This document shows positions 63,200 to 64,000 of a stretch of DNA of 64,000 nt, one piece after another. The stretch lies in contig OZ253558.1 in NCBI GenBank assembly GCA_965262745.1, positions 2,852,001 to 2,916,000 of the forward strand. The letters are read 5' to 3'. The position numbers were made by a program, and so were the translations under genes. The first letter of the stretch is position 1. Each line of letters opens with the position of its first letter. The notes beneath the pieces are model-generated. The model was not told where the DNA came from, ran no database searches, and saw only the letters and a program-made list of their open reading frames with translations. The stretch is from JAJECS01 sp965262745. GTDB lineage: Bacteria; Chloroflexota; UBA11872.

Positions 63200-64000
63200 T
63201 CACACGCGGCGCTCGATGAGCTCGCGCTCGAAGAAGTCCGCCGTCGCAGTCACGACCCGGCGGGCGTTCAGGGTCAGGTAATGCCCCACGCCGGGATGAA
63301 TCGTCAGTTCGCTCACCACCCCCGCCTCGCCAAGGGCCGCGTGCAGCCGCATTGCCCAATGTGGCTTGACCGCCAGATCTGCCTCGCCCTGATGGATGGT
63401 TACCGGCCCCACAAGATAGTTCAGGAAGTTGCCTGGTGACAGGGCCTGGCGCAGGTCCTGCGACGATGCCAGCGTGGGCAGCCGGTAGTAGTCCACCAGG
63501 TCCTCTGCCCACGCGCTCAACGGTGCCCACATGCCCACGGGCTGCACGCGTGCGTCCACCTCGGCGGCGCGCAGGGCCAGATCGCATCCCAGGCTATGGC
63601 CCCACATGCCCACCCGCTCGTGTTGGGCGCCAGGCAGCGAGGGAATCGAGGCGACGAGGTTGAGCACGTCGATGGCGAAGTCGAGCCGCGCGCCGAGATT
63701 CGTCCGCGTATCGTCCTCGGAACCACCAAGGCCCCGATAGTCGCTGGCGAGCGTGATGAATCCGCGCGGCGACAGCTCGGAGGCCATGGCGCGGGTGCCG
63801 TCGCCGCTGTGGAACTGCACCGGCAGCGTGAACCCGTGATTCAGCACCACGACGGGGTGCGGTCCGGCCGCATTCGGAATCGTGGCCACCCCCGTGAGCA
63901 GCAAGTCGTCCGAGCGATACGTCATGGCGTAGGAGGTATAGGTCAGGTGCCGTCCCAGCACGCGGTGCAGCCGGATGTCCCCCGCGCGGTAGTCCCGCGC
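63200..64000 (-). CDS. Alpha/beta hydrolase (dienelactone-hydrolase/peptidase S9-like), 5' end may lie outside
   Basis: At least 253 residues from GTG 63961, but the frame stays open to the right edge (DYRAGDIRLHRVLGRHLTYTSYAMTYRSDD), so the true start is probably beyond the window. The fold markers are VVVLNHGFTLP (oxyanion), DYRGLGGS, the nucleophile elbow WGHSLGCDLA, IHQGEADLAVKP with the Asp, and HPGVGHYL with the His. It is a serine hydrolase of unknown substrate. Confidence 0.85.
   Translation of the reverse strand, partial: ARDYRAGDIRLHRVLGRHLTYTSYAMTYRSDDLLLTGVATIPNAAGPHPVVVLNHGFTLPVQFHSGDGTRAMASELSPRGFITLASDYRGLGGSEDDTRTNLGARLDFAIDVLNLVASIPSLPGAQHERVGMWGHSLGCDLALRAAEVDARVQPVGMWAPLSAWAEDLVDYYRLPTLASSQDLRQALSPGNFLNYLVGPVTIHQGEADLAVKPHWAMRLHAALGEAGVVSELTIHPGVGHYLTLNARRVVTATADFFERELIERRV

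Overview
The window is 64 kb of very GC-rich bacterial chromosome. It mixes core genes (rnc-smc, prfB, secA, dnaB, rplI, rho, rpoD, groEL, ffh, ddl, ftsE/ftsX) with metabolic genes and a few recently acquired patches. Gene content and style (rnc next to smc, a caa3-type oxidase with CtaG, a MoeA paralogue with a C-terminal binding-protein domain, CaiB/BaiF, RraA-like and Gfo/Idh enzymes, PASTA and FtsEX genes) best fit an uncultivated Chloroflexota lineage. That placement is inference, not proven by any single marker here.

Layout. 1-1.35 kb: 3' truncated glycogen debranching enzyme (-), divergent from a TauE/SafE permease (+), followed by a CoA transferase, a GNAT acetyltransferase and a branched-chain aminotransferase. 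5.1-10.6 kb: rnc, smc and a PASTA-repeat membrane protein (+). 10.7-24.4 kb: a long minus-strand block with an S41 protease, an ftsE-ftsX-ftsE2 cell-envelope module, a membrane-anchored gluzincin peptidase, prfB with an intact programmed +1 frameshift, secA, an iron alcohol dehydrogenase, dnaB, rplI and rho. 24.8-25.9 kb: an IS30-family element inserted in a dispersed palindromic repeat. 26.2-31.6 kb: cytochrome c oxidase subunits II, I, III and IV, CtaG, and a convergent cupredoxin lipoprotein. 32-35.2 kb: primary sigma factor and a solitary groEL. 35.5-38.6 kb: a three-gene GTGA-overlapping operon (helical protein, P-loop-less ATPase-like protein, active BrxD/DUF2791-like ATPase). This is the best candidate for an undescribed system. 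39.3-45.2 kb: moeA, moeA-PBP fusion, comEA-like and comEC. 45.1-45.8 kb: a DUF952 gene bracketed by a 97-bp duplication. 45.8-56.4 kb: proC, RraA-like, ddl, SDR epimerase-like, SLC13-type permease with RCK domains, Gfo/Idh/MocA, YhfC-like membrane protein, a split D-glutamate cyclase gene pair and ffh.

56.5-60.5 kb: tRNA-Glu(CTC) followed by a ~3.9 kb island whose far end carries a 42-bp perfect copy of the tRNA 3' half, the classic signature of tRNA-targeted integration. The island holds a NYN nuclease, a markedly AT-richer TIR/deoxyribosyltransferase-like gene with a helical C-terminus (likely defence effector), a decayed fragment of a cobalamin adenosyltransferase gene and a DUF4395 membrane protein. 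No integrase is visible. Beyond it lie a VapBC45-type toxin-antitoxin pair whose toxin lacks a standard start codon, the intact PduO-type adenosyltransferase, and an alpha/beta hydrolase running off the right edge.

Recurring signals: several genes start 5-6 nt after a TAGGNT hexamer with no Shine-Dalgarno, suggesting leaderless mRNAs. A dispersed CGTCATTCCCGC...GCGGGAAT palindrome appears in at least four intergenic regions, plus an altered relative. All calls are by reading; no database search was run.
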